From assembly GCF_016801865.2 (NCBI RefSeq), contig NC_068937.1, positions 10,116,157 to 10,180,156 of the forward strand: a DNA stretch of 64,000 nt. The letters are read 5' to 3'. Below the pieces are notes generated by a model that was not told the origin of the DNA, did not search any database, and saw nothing but the letters and a program-made list of their open reading frames with translations. Positions 12,866 through 24,014 of the stretch are shown piece by piece. The DNA is from Culex pipiens pallens (Eukaryota; Arthropoda; Insecta; Diptera; Culicidae). Made by a program: the position numbers and the translations under genes. Every line of letters starts with the position of its first letter. The stretch's first letter is position 1.

Positions 12866-13380
12866 TTTGAATTTTGATCACAGATGATCAATGTTGATAA
12901 AAATGAACCATTTGATCAAAGTTGATCATGTTGATCAATTTTGATCAAGGTTGATCAAATTTTACACGTTGATCAACTTTGATCAAGGTTGATTAATACT
13001 GATCATGTTTATCAGCTTTGATTTTGGTTGATCAATACTGATCATGTTGATCAAAATTGATCAATGCTGATCAAATATGATCAAGGTTGATCATGTTGAT
13101 CAAGGTTGATCATGTTGATCGAAGTTGATCATATTGATAAAAGTTGATAAAAGTTGATCAATGTTGATCATGTTGATAAAAGTTGATCAAGATTGATCAT
13201 GTTGATCATGTTGATTAAAGTTGATCATGTTGATTAAAGTTGATCATGTTGCTCAAGGTAGATCAAAATTGATCAAAGTTGATCAAAAATGATTAAAGTT
13301 GATCAAAATTAATCGTGTTGATCAAAGTTGATCAAGATTGATCAATACTGATCATGTTGATTTAATTTGACCAAGTTGAC
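12866..13380. repeat. TTGATCAA-type degenerate minisatellite, right block
   Basis: About 50 GATC-centred units (TTGATCATG, TTGATCAAAG, CTGATCATG and TTGATAAAAG variants) fill 515 bases between the 9-mer array and the end of the intron before the first visible exon. TGATCA palindromes are dense. The unit differs from the 9-mer but shares TTGA and CAA ends. Confidence 0.85.
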
Positions 13381-13579
13381 CACACTGCAACGTGAATCGC
13401 TCCGCGCTTTGCGCGGTAGCTGCTATTCAGCCGTTTTCTCGGAATAGAATTTCATTATCTGTTATTAAAACCACCGCGCTGGGCCTGAACTGCAGCTTAG
13501 TGTGGGATTTTCCCTTAATTTCGCAACCGATTTGGCTCATTTCTAATATTCTTCCCCCCCCCTCCCTTCTCCCTTTCAG

Positions 13580-13844
13580 ACGCATCGATCGCTCCCGGTG
13601 CCCGGTCCGAGGTCCAGGAATGCGCCCTCTCCGTCGGTCTGCTCATGTTCGGCATCATCCTGGAGCGGTTCATCCACGTCATCCAGGACGCGTCGTCCAA
13701 ATCCATGGACAATGGCCCGGCGACGTCCACCGCCGAGAACCTGCAGGAACTGGCCAAGTCCGCTCCGTCCTCCTCCTCCTCCTCGAACTCAACCTCCTCA
13801 GTCCAGAACAGTAGCAGCGGTCACGGGAAGGATGGCAGCTCGAG
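13580..13844 (+). CDS. Smg6: Smg6 exon, EST1 helical region
   Basis: This exon begins after a strong polypyrimidine tract ending TTTCAG at 13571-13579. It starts with two bases (AC) that complete a codon begun in an upstream exon outside the window, then reads 87 codons and ends with AG of a split arginine codon. The donor is GTGCGA at 13845. The first part (ECALSVGLLMFGIILERF) is a leucine/isoleucine-rich amphipathic helix, matching the last helices of the EST1 domain. The second half is a serine-rich low-complexity loop with a TCC run (SSSSSSNSTSS), as expected for a surface loop that is variable in SMG6. Codon use is GC-rich at third positions, unlike the flanking AT-rich intron. Reading through the donor reaches TAA within seven codons, which supports splicing here. 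Confidence 0.87.
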
Positions 13845-13922
13845 GTGCGAGAAATGTCAGGCTTAATTTAAGGTGCGATTAAAAAGCGTTTTTCTCTTCT
13901 TCTTGGACATTTCTTTCGGTAG

Positions 13923-13998
13923 GACATGCAACGAAGGTGATGGCCGACAGAAACTGGTACTGCCCGAGGATGCCAAGGCGATTCTTCCGGCGATTAAG
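13923..13998 (+). CDS. Smg6: Smg6 exon, short linker exon
   Basis: A 76-nt exon follows a 78-nt intron. The acceptor TTTCGGTAG ends at 13922 and the donor GTTAGT begins at 13999. The leading G completes the split arginine codon, followed by 25 codons reading TCNEGDGRQKLVLPEDAKAI then LPAIK, ending in phase 0. The closing L-P-A-I-K corresponds to the short segment just before the conserved V-W-x-D-W-M-L motif of SMG6. That motif opens the next exon 30.9 kb away, so no exon seems to be missing between them. Confidence 0.86.
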
Positions 13999-14171
13999 GT
14001 TAGTCCTGATGGTATTCGAGGTGACATTCCTGGAATTTGTTGGGTGGGTTGAAGCAACAACAGGTCGTTTGCATCAGGCTTCTTTGAAGAACTCCAGTTT
14101 CTTCATAAGGAATCTCCAGTAGCTGAACCAATTGCCTGTACCTTTTTTGTTTCATATTTAGACACCTCTAA

Positions 14172-14345
14172 TTGCTTGTGTGAGAGTTTGTGTGGTTTAG
14201 TGTGATTCTGTAAGAGTTTGTGTAGTTTTGTGTGATTGTGTGAGATTTTGTGTGATTTTGTGTGATTCTGTGAGAGTTTGTGTGGTTTTGTGTGGTTTTG
14301 TGTGGTTCTGCAAGAGTTTGTGTGATTCTGTGTGATTTTTGTGAT
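14172..14345. repeat. TGTGTGATTTTG-type simple repeat
   Basis: Imperfect units of 10-12 bases such as TTTGTGTGATTCTG and TTTGTGTGGTTT lie just inside the 30.9-kb intron. Confidence 0.8.
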
Positions 14346-15016
14346 TTTAAATCATACAAAAAATTCAATTCGAAAACCAAAACTTCTTCCATCAAAACAG
14401 ACGTAAAACCCTCCTAAATCTGATGTAACTTTTCTGCTCACTTCCTCGAACCGTCTAATAAACCGGTCCCTTCCTCATGACAAGCGCAAATCAATCCGCG
14501 ATGTCGGAAGCATCTTCTTCACCACACCGACCAATCCACTTAATTAAAAATCATCCTCAATTTTTTCACCCCCTCCTGGCAAAGGTGCGTATGTTCCGTC
14601 CAAGATGACACGACGAAGATATAGGCAGCAGCACAACTCCCAACTCCTCTTTTCTAGCCGTGTCTTTCTGATGAATCTCTGGTTGGCTGGTTGGTGCGCG
14701 CCGGCTAATTAATTTAATCGTTTATTAGACAGAGACAGACCTCTGTCTGGTGGCGCTCCCAGGGCGAAATCTCCTCCGCGGCCAGGTCCCGAAAGATCCT
14801 CCCGTAATTGCCTTAATTGGCCAAGGCGCGCGAGCTACACTAAGAGGCGCGCTTATCGCAGATGCCCAAGGTTCAAGGCTAATCCGGGCGGCCTTCTTCG
14901 CGGAACTCAAGAACGTTGGACAGGGTGGGAAGTTGATCTATTTTTACAAAAAAAAAAAAAAAAATACTTCTGCAATTGAAAAAAATAGGTCAAACTGAAA
15001 AAAACATTAATTTAAT
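14346..15016. other. Unique intronic island, no gene seen
   Basis: A less AT-rich stretch (about 14700-14930) contains GGTGGCGCTCCCAGGGCGAA and CGCGCGAGC. Short frames on both strands are unrecognised. Confidence 0.4.
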
Positions 15017-15017
15017 A

Positions 15018-15190
15018 CTTTTTCATAATTTCGCAGCCAGCTCACGCATTTTAGATCAGGTCACACAACTATGAAAACTTAAAAACATTATCATTTTGCT
15101 TCAAAAATGTTTGTTATTTGTTTATGTTCTCGCAGTTGGGTGCATTCAACCATTCCAATGTCAGTTGGCCGGCTACGAAATTATGGAAAA
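15018..15190. mobile_element. Short MITE-like element, CATAATTTCGTAGCCGGC family (copy A)
   Basis: Left end TTTCATAATTTCGCAGCC and right end GGCCGGCTACGAAATTATGG are inverted copies of each other, about 170 bp apart. Three more copies occur at 30.35, 30.78 and 31.18 kb, and single ends occur at 32.21 and 62.54 kb. Confidence 0.7.
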
Positions 15191-15770
15191 ATATGATATA
15201 AGTTATTAAAAAAAAAACTTTTAATTGAAAAATAAAACAAATTAGTAGTCACCCTGCATTTCTCTAAAGAGAAAGAGTACTTCTTAGAAGAAACCCTAAC
15301 CCTAGGAAGTCGCAAAAAAAATGCAACATTCCTCCCATCTAATGAACGGGATCGAAAGTCATGAAATTTCACAACCCAAAGAAGCCACAACACGGTCAAT
15401 AGTCCCATTTTTCTTCGCGATAGTCGTCATCGACAGCAGAACGGAGTCTCTCCATAGACGGATTGCCCAGAAGAAGCAGCAGGTGATTGTCCGCTTAATT
15501 TGGCAGCAAAAAAGAGACGACCTCGACCATAAAGAAAGGAAGGCCGCGTCGCCAGAAGTGCTTTCAACGAGGCGCGTCTGCCAGAATTTGGGGAATTTTG
15601 GTGGCTTGGCTAGGCCTTAATAGGGTACACGGGGTGGATTAGCACGATTCGCTACGAAATAGCTGAAATTAATTGAAAAATAATTGTTAGGGTTTGGGCG
15701 CACGGAAAAGGGCAGGCTGAAAAAATATTAAAAATTTAATAAAATTGCCCCAAAATACTGTGAAAAACTG
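15191..15770. other. Unique intronic sequence, no gene seen
   Basis: One 99-codon frame (15321-15620) has no recognisable domain or supporting splice context. Confidence 0.4.
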
Positions 15771-16215
15771 AATTTGTAAACTTTCCTCTTCATTCATGTA
15801 ATTTTACATCATTGTTGTGTAAAAAATTAATTGCAACATAACAATGTTAGTTTTACCTCGGTAATGTAATTTTATACAGTTTTAAAGGCATAATTACACA
15901 TTTTAATATTATTTAAATTTGTTTGAAATCTTTGTTTAATTACTTCAGTGAGCGGAAGTTACCACTTTTTTTGTTTTACCATATTAACACATGAATTGAT
16001 GTAAAACTGCATGTAGTTTTTTTATTTAAATTACGTCATTAATGTGTAAAACTGGAATTGCAACAGCTATATGTGATGTAGTTTTACACAGTTTCAAAGG
16101 TACAATAACACATTTTCATTCGTTGAAGCCTGTTTGAAAACTGTGTAAAATTACATCGGTGAGTGGAAGTTTACACCGTTTTGTTGTTGTTCCGTTTTTA
16201 ACACATTAATCTATC
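15771..16215. repeat. Tandem dimer of a TTACAT-rich unit of roughly 230-250 bp
   Basis: The order GTGTAAAA...TTGCAACA...GATGTA/GTAATGTAATTTTAYACAGTTT...AAAGGYA...TAACACATTTT...GTGAGYGGAAGTT occurs twice, at about 15800-15970 and 16040-16180. It belongs to the same dispersed motif family as at 1-720. Confidence 0.5.
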
Positions 16216-16464
16216 GTCGCCGTCATGCTAACTTGTCGCACGTGCATTTTGGGCACAATTTAATGCCATTTTGTGCAGCTCACAATGCCTCACCTTTGGA
16301 CCTTCACAGATCCCCAAAATTCCATTTGAATCCTGAGATATTCCATAAAAACCCCCTGCATTTTTGTCACTTTGCATATGAAAGAAGTTTCAATCATTTC
16401 GTGCTATCTTGACACAGCCTAAAAATTGCGTCAATTGGTCAAAGGGATTTCAGGTCAGAACGCG

Positions 16465-17479
16465 TTTGAAACAGTTAAATTTAGGAAATTTAGGAAATTC
16501 AGGAAATTTAGTAAATTATTGTAAATTTATGCAATTAAGGAAATTTAGAAAATTTAAGAAATTAAGTAAATTAATACAATTTAGGAAATTTAAGGAATTT
16601 AAGGAAATAAAGACAATTTAGGAAATTTAAGGAATTCAGGAAATTTAGGAAATTTAGAAATTTGGGGACATTTAGGCAATTTAGAAAATTTAAGGAATTT
16701 AGGAAATTAAGGCAATTCAGGCAATTTAAGAAATTTAAGAAATTTAGGGAAGTTTAAGAAATTTTGGAAATTTAGGCAATTAGGGAAATTTAAGGAATTA
16801 TGCAATTTTGGCAATTAAGGAAATTAGGAAATTTTGGGAAATTTAGGCAAATTAGGCAATTTAAGGAATTCAGAAAAATTAGGAAATTTAGAAAATTCAG
16901 GAAATTGAGAAAATATAGGAAATTTAGAAAAATCAGGAAATTGTGGACATAGAGGAAATTTTGAAAATTTAGGAAAATTAGAAAAATTAGGAAATTTAGA
17001 AAAATTAGGAACATAACAAAAATTAGAAAAAACAGGCAAATTAGGAAAATTAGAAAATTTAGGAAATTTTGCAAAAAAAGGTTATTTAGGATATTTAGGA
17101 AATTTAGGAAATTTAGGAAATTTAGGAAATTAAGGAAATTTAGGAAATTAAGGAAATAGAGGAAATTTTCAAAATTAAGGAAAATTATGAAAATAAGTAA
17201 CATTGCAAAAATTAAAAAAAAATAGGCAAATTAGGAAAATTCGAAAATTTAGTTACTTAAGGAAATTTAGAAAATTTAGAAAATTTAGCAAAATTAGGAA
17301 ATTTGGGATATTTAGGGCATTTAAGAAATTTAGAAATTAGGAAAAATAGATTTTTTTTTTAAATTTATGAAATTAATGAAATTTATGTATTTTATAAAAT
17401 TAATGAAATTTGGAAAAAAAAAGAAATTTAGGAAAATAAGGGAATTTAGGAAATTTAGGACATTTAGAAAATTTAGTTA
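16465..17479 (+). repeat. AGGAAATTT minisatellite array, left part
   Basis: The degenerate 9-mer AGGAAATTT (with AAGAAATTT, AGGCAATTT and AGGAAATTA variants) fills 1 kb. It is interrupted by a Harbinger-like MITE at 17480 and resumes at 17854. Confidence 0.85.
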
Positions 17480-17850
17480 GGCCGTTGCAAATGTTTTTCA
17501 AAGTTTATGTCGCCCTCCCCCATTTAAAATTGGCCTGAAAAATCAGGGGCCAAAAAAAATAAAATTTTAAAACTTCAAAATGTTAATGAAAATTAAAGTT
17601 TAACCAACTGAAAACCAGTTAAATTGCATTTTCCCGCGTTTATAATCATATTTAGTATGTTTGAACTCCTTTAAAAACATTTTAAATTTTCATGAAATAC
17701 CACAAAAAAAAATTTTTTGGGAAAAAAAATCCTAATGATTGGAAAGTAACTGTACGCCTGTAAAAAGCATTTAAACAAACTTTTTTAATCCAAGTGTTGA
17801 AACCTAGGCTTGTAATTTCAATTTTTAAATTTATTTTTTTTGCGACGGTC
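17480..17850. mobile_element. Harbinger-like MITE with TTA duplication
   Basis: The element is flanked by TTA at 17477-17479 and 17851-17853. The left end GGCCGTTGCAAATG and the complement of the right end GACCGTCGCAAAA are imperfect inverted repeats. The left interior (GTCGCCCTCCCCC...TTGGCCTGAAAAATCAGGGG) matches the element at 42500-42960. A 3-bp TWA duplication and GGC ends are typical of PIF/Harbinger. It has no coding capacity. Confidence 0.75.
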
Positions 17851-17853
17851 TTA

Positions 17854-18165
17854 CTTAAGGAAATTTAGAATATTTAGCAAAATTAGGAAATTTGGGATAT
17901 TTAGGGAATTTAAGAAATTAAGGAAAATTAGGAAAAATATATTTATTTGAAATTTATGAAATTAATGATATCTATGAATTTTATAAAATTAATAAAATTT
18001 GGGAAATTAAAGAAATTTTGGAAAACAAGGGAATTTAGGAAATTTAGGAGGTTTAGAAAATTAGGGAAACTAAGGAAAATTAAGAAATGTAGGAAATTTA
18101 ATAATATTAGGAAATATATGGAATTTCGAAAATTTAGAATTGATATTTGTTAAATTAAATGAAAT
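17854..18165 (+). repeat. AGGAAATTT minisatellite array, right part
   Basis: Resumption of the 9-mer array after the MITE. Units become TTAATGAAATTT-like and decay by about 18165. Confidence 0.75.
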
Positions 18166-18714
18166 ATTTAAAATTTTTAAAATTGTTAAAGCTTATGATT
18201 TTTTTTTAAATTTATGAAATTCAAGACATTTTGAAAATTAATTTGATTTTTGAAATTAATGAAACAAATTAGTCGACAAAAAGTAACATTATTAATAAGA
18301 TAAAAAAAAAAATAATAACAGTAAAAGTTAGATGATTAATCTAAATGTTTTCTAAAATATAAAAATTTGATGACACTGTCTAACTTTACACTGCTTGACA
18401 GTTGTTTTGCAGGACAATTGTTAGACAGGCAGAAAATGCCATAAATTATTAGTGCTTAATAAAAATATCAAATTTGCCAATTTAATAAAAGTTTGTTTTA
18501 GTTGTAAACTAAGTAATTTAATCGTTTCACACCATTTACAAGATTTAATTTTTGGTTAAATAATTTTTTTTAATTCAATTTATTAATAACTTGTAGAAAT
18601 GTGTTAAAAAATAATATAAAATTTTATACAATATAAAATATATACAAATTTTCAAATTATGTTTAAAAACCATTAAATTTATCAAATTATGTTTAATAAG
18701 TTAATAAAATACTC
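18166..18714. other. AT-rich intron, no gene
   Basis: The only structure seen is a small inverted repeat, CTGTCTAAC at about 18377 and GTTAGACAG at about 18419, a possible tiny hairpin element. Confidence 0.4.
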
Positions 18715-19285
18715 GGCATTTCCGAAAAGAAAAGGCAAAGCCATACATTCAAATTTTGCTTGCGTTTTCACTGTTTTAAAGTTTTTTTTGAATAAAATAC
18801 TAAAATTTTCACTAAATACCGTATTTTCTCGAAAATACTAAAATTTCTATAATTCGCAATTCAAACGATTCGAAATTTTACACGCACTTTCACTATTATA
18901 GTGTTTTTTGAATAAAAATCTCAAATTTTCGCAAAATACCATATTTTTTTAAAAGTACTCAAATTATCATAATTTTCAATATGGGTATCAAACGATGCGA
19001 AATTATACCTTCATTTTCACTGTTTAAGAGTTTTTTTTTAAATAAAATTCTCAAAAAGTTCTGAAACAGTAAAGATTCAGATACTAATATTGCGAATTGT
19101 AAAAATTTTAGTATTTTCGAGAAAATACGGTATTTCGCGAAAATTTTAGTACTTCATTCTAAAAACTTTAAAACAGTGAAAATTCCGGTTTGATACCCAA
19201 CGATCCCGACGATAACGATAACCATTATCGTTATCGTTGGACGATAATATTATCGACGATAATTCTATCGATTGACCTTGAAAAG
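18715..19285 (-). repeat. CGATAA-end element, copy 1 (inverted, partial)
   Basis: The minus strand reads CAAGGTCAATCGATAG..., then a dense CGATAA/TTATCG palindromic cluster (19205-19275). Internal units of about 120-130 bp follow, containing TTTTCGAGAAAATACGGTAT and AAAACTCTAAAACAGTG. The end matches the left ends of the copies at 21.67 and 24.02 kb in opposite orientation. Confidence 0.65.
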
Positions 19286-19680
19286 TACATAACAATTGCG
19301 TAATTTTTCATCCTTCGTTTTTTTTATATTTCTTCTAATTAAGTATTTTTTTTATTTTTGTTTTAAAATATGCATCATTAATTTGCAAAAAAATGAATTG
19401 CAATAGATATTTGTTATATCATATATTATGTAAAACTTTTGCATGTAAATAAAATTTACATTTTGATGTAAATTTTCGTGTGAATCAAACGATTACATCA
19501 AATCTCATGTTCAGTAAATTCACACATTTATTGCGTACGATATTCCATTTTTTCATAAATATTTTTTATTATTACTTCAATAAAGGAAAATTTTTATATA
19601 TTTTCACAGAGTTTAAGCAACTTTTTTTTTGAATTTTTAAACATAATACTCAACAGTTTAAATTTCCGTGCCTTTCGACT
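19286..19680. repeat. TTACAT-rich AT stretch
   Basis: ATGTAAA, TTACATTTTGATGTAAA and related motifs at 19430-19520, with no coding region. Confidence 0.4.
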
Positions 19681-20565
19681 ACCGTTGGTCGTGTTCTAAC
19701 CTCAACTAGTTTGAACTAGTCTACCGTTCAGCTTCGCAAAAAAAGGAAGCCAGCCAATAATTTCATTTTCCCCCCAAACATGACAAAGAATTCTTTTGGA
19801 AGAAAAAAAAATCATTCTTCTCAGCACGTTCTTGGAATTTCGGCGTTCACGCCCGACCAAATTCCATATGGCGTCATGCCCGTCGACGTTTGACGGAGGG
19901 GCTTCGTTTTGTAGGAAGTTGGCCGCCACCGCCAAAACGACCGTCAAGGTCCCTCCTCTCGACGCGCGGGAACTAATTCCTGATTTATTGTTGATTTTTC
20001 GGTGGGGCCTCTTCAAGCAGGCAGCAGATGATGAGGGGATGATGAGCAGGTCGTCGCGATCGACGACAACAGGTTGATGCTTCTTCGACTTGAAGTTTGT
20101 CGGAGATATTAAGTGAGGATGAGTTTCGGAAATTGGAGGAACAGGCGCAGCCGTCACACATCACCGCCGGATTGACCGGTAGTCGGTGTGGCTCGAAATT
20201 AGAGGCTATTTTCCCGTGATGCTTTTAGCGAACTCGCGCAGCGCAGGTGTGGAATTTTTGACGCGGACACACGAGGTGGTAAAGATCAACCACTCGGGGA
20301 GGCGTTTTTTTTTGCTTTTTGGGCGCCATTTGACGGTCGGTGCACTGTGTAATCATTGCTTGATGGGAGGTCGTGGCTTTGTGGGACTGGAAGTTGCGGG
20401 TTTTGCGGAAAAATATTAGCTGGAGTGACATTTGCTCCAGGAAGTATGAAATTTTGCAAGAAAAGTGCAATTTCCTTCGTAGACCATCTGGGCTATCTTC
20501 TTCAAATCGATCAATGTCGAAGAAGACTGAGTCACGAGTTATACCGCACTGTAGAGGACCTCTGG
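19681..20565. other. Unique intronic island, no gene recognised
   Basis: A less AT-rich stretch with overlapping frames up to 151 codons (19702-20157, minus) and 134 codons (20225-20629, minus). None has a domain, and frames overlap on both strands. The composition resembles other non-coding islands here. Confidence 0.4.
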
Positions 20566-20568
20566 GAT

Positions 20569-20720
20569 GGTCCCAGCTACGATTTGGAACTACGGGGACA
20601 TCGATCTGACTCGTGGTTTTGAGTGTCAAGTAGTTTGTAGACTCATGTCTTCAAACTACTTGCTGCTCAAACCCATAGCCAAATTCGATGTCCCCGCAGT
20701 TCCAGATCATGGCAGGGAAC
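20569..20720. other. 152-nt near-perfect intronic hairpin
   Basis: Arms 20569-20637 and 20652-20720 pair over most of their length. The stem base is TTTGGAACTACGGGGACATC with TCGATGTCCCCGCAGTTCC. An internal loop sits around 20604-20615, and the top is CAAGTAGTTTG with CAAACTACTTG around a 14-nt loop. This could be a precursor-microRNA-like hairpin or a very small foldback transposon. Confidence 0.7.
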
Positions 20721-21655
20721 ACTAGCAACGTCCTGCATACCCGGGATTAATCCGTAGCTCAACCTGACGCGATATTGATCTTGTTCAAAATGATGTCTTG
20801 CAACGCAAGATCAACACTCGACATCCTTTTGTCCCGAAAACAATGAAAAAAAAAACCTGTTTACATTACCACCACGGAAGCCCGGCTGAAGCACCTCATC
20901 AATGACCACTCTATCATTTGAACACATCTACCGCGGCGGCTACGCCGCGTTGATTGAGTAGTTCTTCTCGCTAACCCCATAATAGAAGCCACCCAAAATC
21001 CGACAAATTGATTGCAGTGTAAATATATACCTCTCCGCCGCGATGCGCGATTCATCCCAACCCCACCGGTGGAATGTCGAGTCATCCCTGAGATCTTGGA
21101 AGATCTGCGAACTTCGAACTCCGTTGTCATCCCCGCGGTTGGTCTCCGAAGAAATGTTCGGACCTTTTTTTTTTCAATGGAGAAAGTCCCCCCTTCGTTT
21201 CACCAATTTCGGATTGCAATCGGGGCTATTTAAAAATAAATTACAATCTTCCTAAAATTCGTTACACATCGAGCCACGATGCCACTTGAAAGGTCTCCGG
21301 ACGACTCTTCTGGTCGCGGCCATCACCGATGGAAGGTGGCATTGTTGAGGGGGTCGACCCCGTTGGACTGACCTTAGGGGCGGCAGCTTTTTCACTAAGT
21401 GCACACAAAAACGAACGATTAGATTCGTATTAGAAGGTGACATCTTGCTCAAGAGCGATCTCCGGAAATCGAAAATTACGAAATAAAATAGTCCGTATCA
21501 TTGGGGTACATTAAAAAAATACGTAGTAACTTTTTAAATTTTTAAAGGCCTTTTCGTGGTCAATTTCTTGTACACTTTCACCCTTTGAAATCTCTTTAAA
21601 CTTTTTTTTTCGTTTGAAACACATTTGAAAATCTGGCAACCCTGGACAACAATGT
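20721..21655. other. Unique intronic sequence, no gene seen
   Basis: Frames of 65-89 codons on both strands are unrecognised. Confidence 0.4.
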
Positions 21656-21659
21656 AGGT

Positions 21660-22865
21660 ACTTAACAAGGTTGTTAATCGATAGAATTATCGTCGATAAT
21701 ATTATCATCTAACGATAAAGACAATGGTTATCGTTATCGTCGCGACGAACGATTTGAATTTTGGCATGCCTTTTAAGTGTTTTAGAGTTTTTTTTTTAAT
21801 GAAATACTTTAATTTTCACAAAATACCGCATTTTCTCGAAAATACTCTAATTTGTATAATTCGCAATATGGGTATCAAACGATTCGAAGTTGTGCATGCA
21901 TTTTAACTGTTGCAGAGTTTTTTGAATGAAATACTAAAATTTTCACAAAATACCGTTTTTTGAATAAAATACTAAAATTTTCACAAAATACCGTATTTTC
22001 TCGAAAATTTTAAATTTTGTAGATTTTGTAATATGGGTATCAAACGAAGCGAAATTTTCGTTTTAAAAAACTCTAAAACAGCTAAAATACATGCAAAATT
22101 TCGAATCGTTTGATAACCATATTGTGAATCATAAAAATTTGAGTATTTTCGATATCTTGTGAAAATTTTAGTATTTCATTAAAAAAAACTCTAAAACAGC
22201 TAAAATACATTCAAAATTTTGTTTTGTTTCGTGCGAATTTTTTTTTTGCATTTTCGAGAAAATACGGTATTTTATGAAAATTTTAGTATTTCATTCAAAA
22301 AACTCTAAAACAGTTAAAATCCATGCAAAATTTCGAATCGTTTGACACCGTTACTGAGCATTATAAAAATTTGAGTATTTTCGAGAAAATACGGTATTGT
22401 GCGAAAATTTTATTATTTCATTCAAAAATCTCTAAAACAGTTAAAATACATTTAAAAGGTCGAATCGTTTGGTAACCATATTGTGAATTATACAAATTTG
22501 AGTATTTTCGAGAAAATACGGTATTTTGTGAAAATTTGAGTATTTCATTCAAAATTATTTAAAACAGTTACATGCAAAATTTCGAATCGTTTGATACCCA
22601 TATTGCGAATTCCAAAAAAATGAGCATTTTTTTTTCGAGAAAATACGGTATTTTGTGAAAATTTAAGTATTTAATTCAAAAAACTCTACAACAGTTAAAA
22701 TACATGGTATCGAATTATCAAACAAATATTTACTAAGAGGAAGCTTAAAATTTTTTTTAGAAATATATTAAATATAAGTTATCGTTCATTTTCGTCGAGA
22801 AAATTATCGCCGATAGAATTATCGGAATAACGAATCTCGATCATTTTATCGTTAGCGTAAGTCCT
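21660..22865 (+). repeat. CGATAA-end element, copy 2
   Basis: The left end is TTGTTAATCGATAGAATTAT followed by CGATAA/TTATCG repeats (to about 21750). The interior has roughly seven diverged tandem units containing GTATCAAACGA, TTTTCGAGAAAATACGGTAT and AAAACTCTAAAACAGTTAAA in both orientations. The right end is again TTATCG-rich (22778-22855). There is no transposase frame. Confidence 0.65.
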
Positions 22866-24010
22866 GCTTTTCATGGCTAAATTTTGTTATTTTTTATAAA
22901 AATATCTTCCGTTGCTGTCGCAACACCCATCGTTGAAAGATGCTACACATTTCTTAACAATGCGTAATTAAATTTGAAAAATGGCAACCCTGCCAGAAGA
23001 TATCGCTAGTTTTGTGTAATTCGAGGTATTTTTTTTTTTCGATTGATGAAATTTTATGAAGTCGTTTTCCGGTACTGCTACATTGTACAAGGTTTGACAT
23101 ATATTCGAGACAACTTCCGGTAAGTCATTAAAATTAAAGATCTGGCAACCCTTTTATGAAATATTAGTTCTTAATAAAAACAGCAATTCAAATTTGTTTG
23201 TGGCCACCACAACAGAAACGCTTCTGTAAGTGCGTAATTCGCCTAATTGTCCACCCTTCTGGAATGTTAGTCCCGGTTCAAAAAGCCGCCACCGTCGTCG
23301 TCGTCGTCGTTGCCGCCTCTTTGTGCGGTCATAAAAGTGTGTGGAGGCAAGGTCACATTATAGAAAACTTTTGTCTTCCGAAGAGGGGGGTGGGGGAACA
23401 CACGCAGTGATTAAGGCACTAATGTCTTTATCTTCCCCGTGGGCGGAGGGGCGGGGGTGTATCCGCTAATGAGTGACCAAAAAGTGCACCGAACATTTTT
23501 GTTCGGTCTTGCTGGGGGGTTATTACGATAAAGCCAAGTTGTTGAGTTTCCATTTTGGGAGCCCCCGTAATTGTTTTGAGCGAGTTGTTTTTTTTAAAAG
23601 TGCTTTGTCTGATATTTAAATGTGAAGCAGATTCCAGTAGCGATTTTATTGGCGAACAACATGTCAGCAATTAAGATAAATACAAATATGAAGCTTATCA
23701 TTGGGACAGGAACTGGAAGGTCGCACATGAACCTGTATTGCTGTCATCATTGAGAAAAGGCTTTGAAATCACTTCATTTTCGATTTCGTTTCATAATAAA
23801 GAGCTTTTTACAATATCTTTTTGAACAAAGAATTATGACATTCCAGGAACTCTGCTAAGATATGCTATAAGATATTGGCTTCGAATAACGAGCCTAAAAA
23901 TGCCAGAAAAGAAAACAAGTAGTGGACTAAGATTAAGATACGTTTTAAAGAGTTCTGATTTTGTGTCTAAACCTTATTATTAAATTTTCACCGGGACCTT
24001 AACGGTTGGT
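22866..24010. other. Unique intronic sequence, no gene seen
   Basis: Contains a GTC triplet run (23290-23310), two CTGGCAACCCT motifs (22983, 23141) and a G-rich island (23380-23460). Frames of 70-80 codons are unrecognised. Confidence 0.4.
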
Positions 24011-24014
24011 TGTC

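Noticed and set aside
19702..20157. 151-codon minus-strand frame as a nested gene
   Set aside because: No recognisable domain, an overlapping frame on the plus strand, and no promoter or splice context. It lies within the Smg6 intron.
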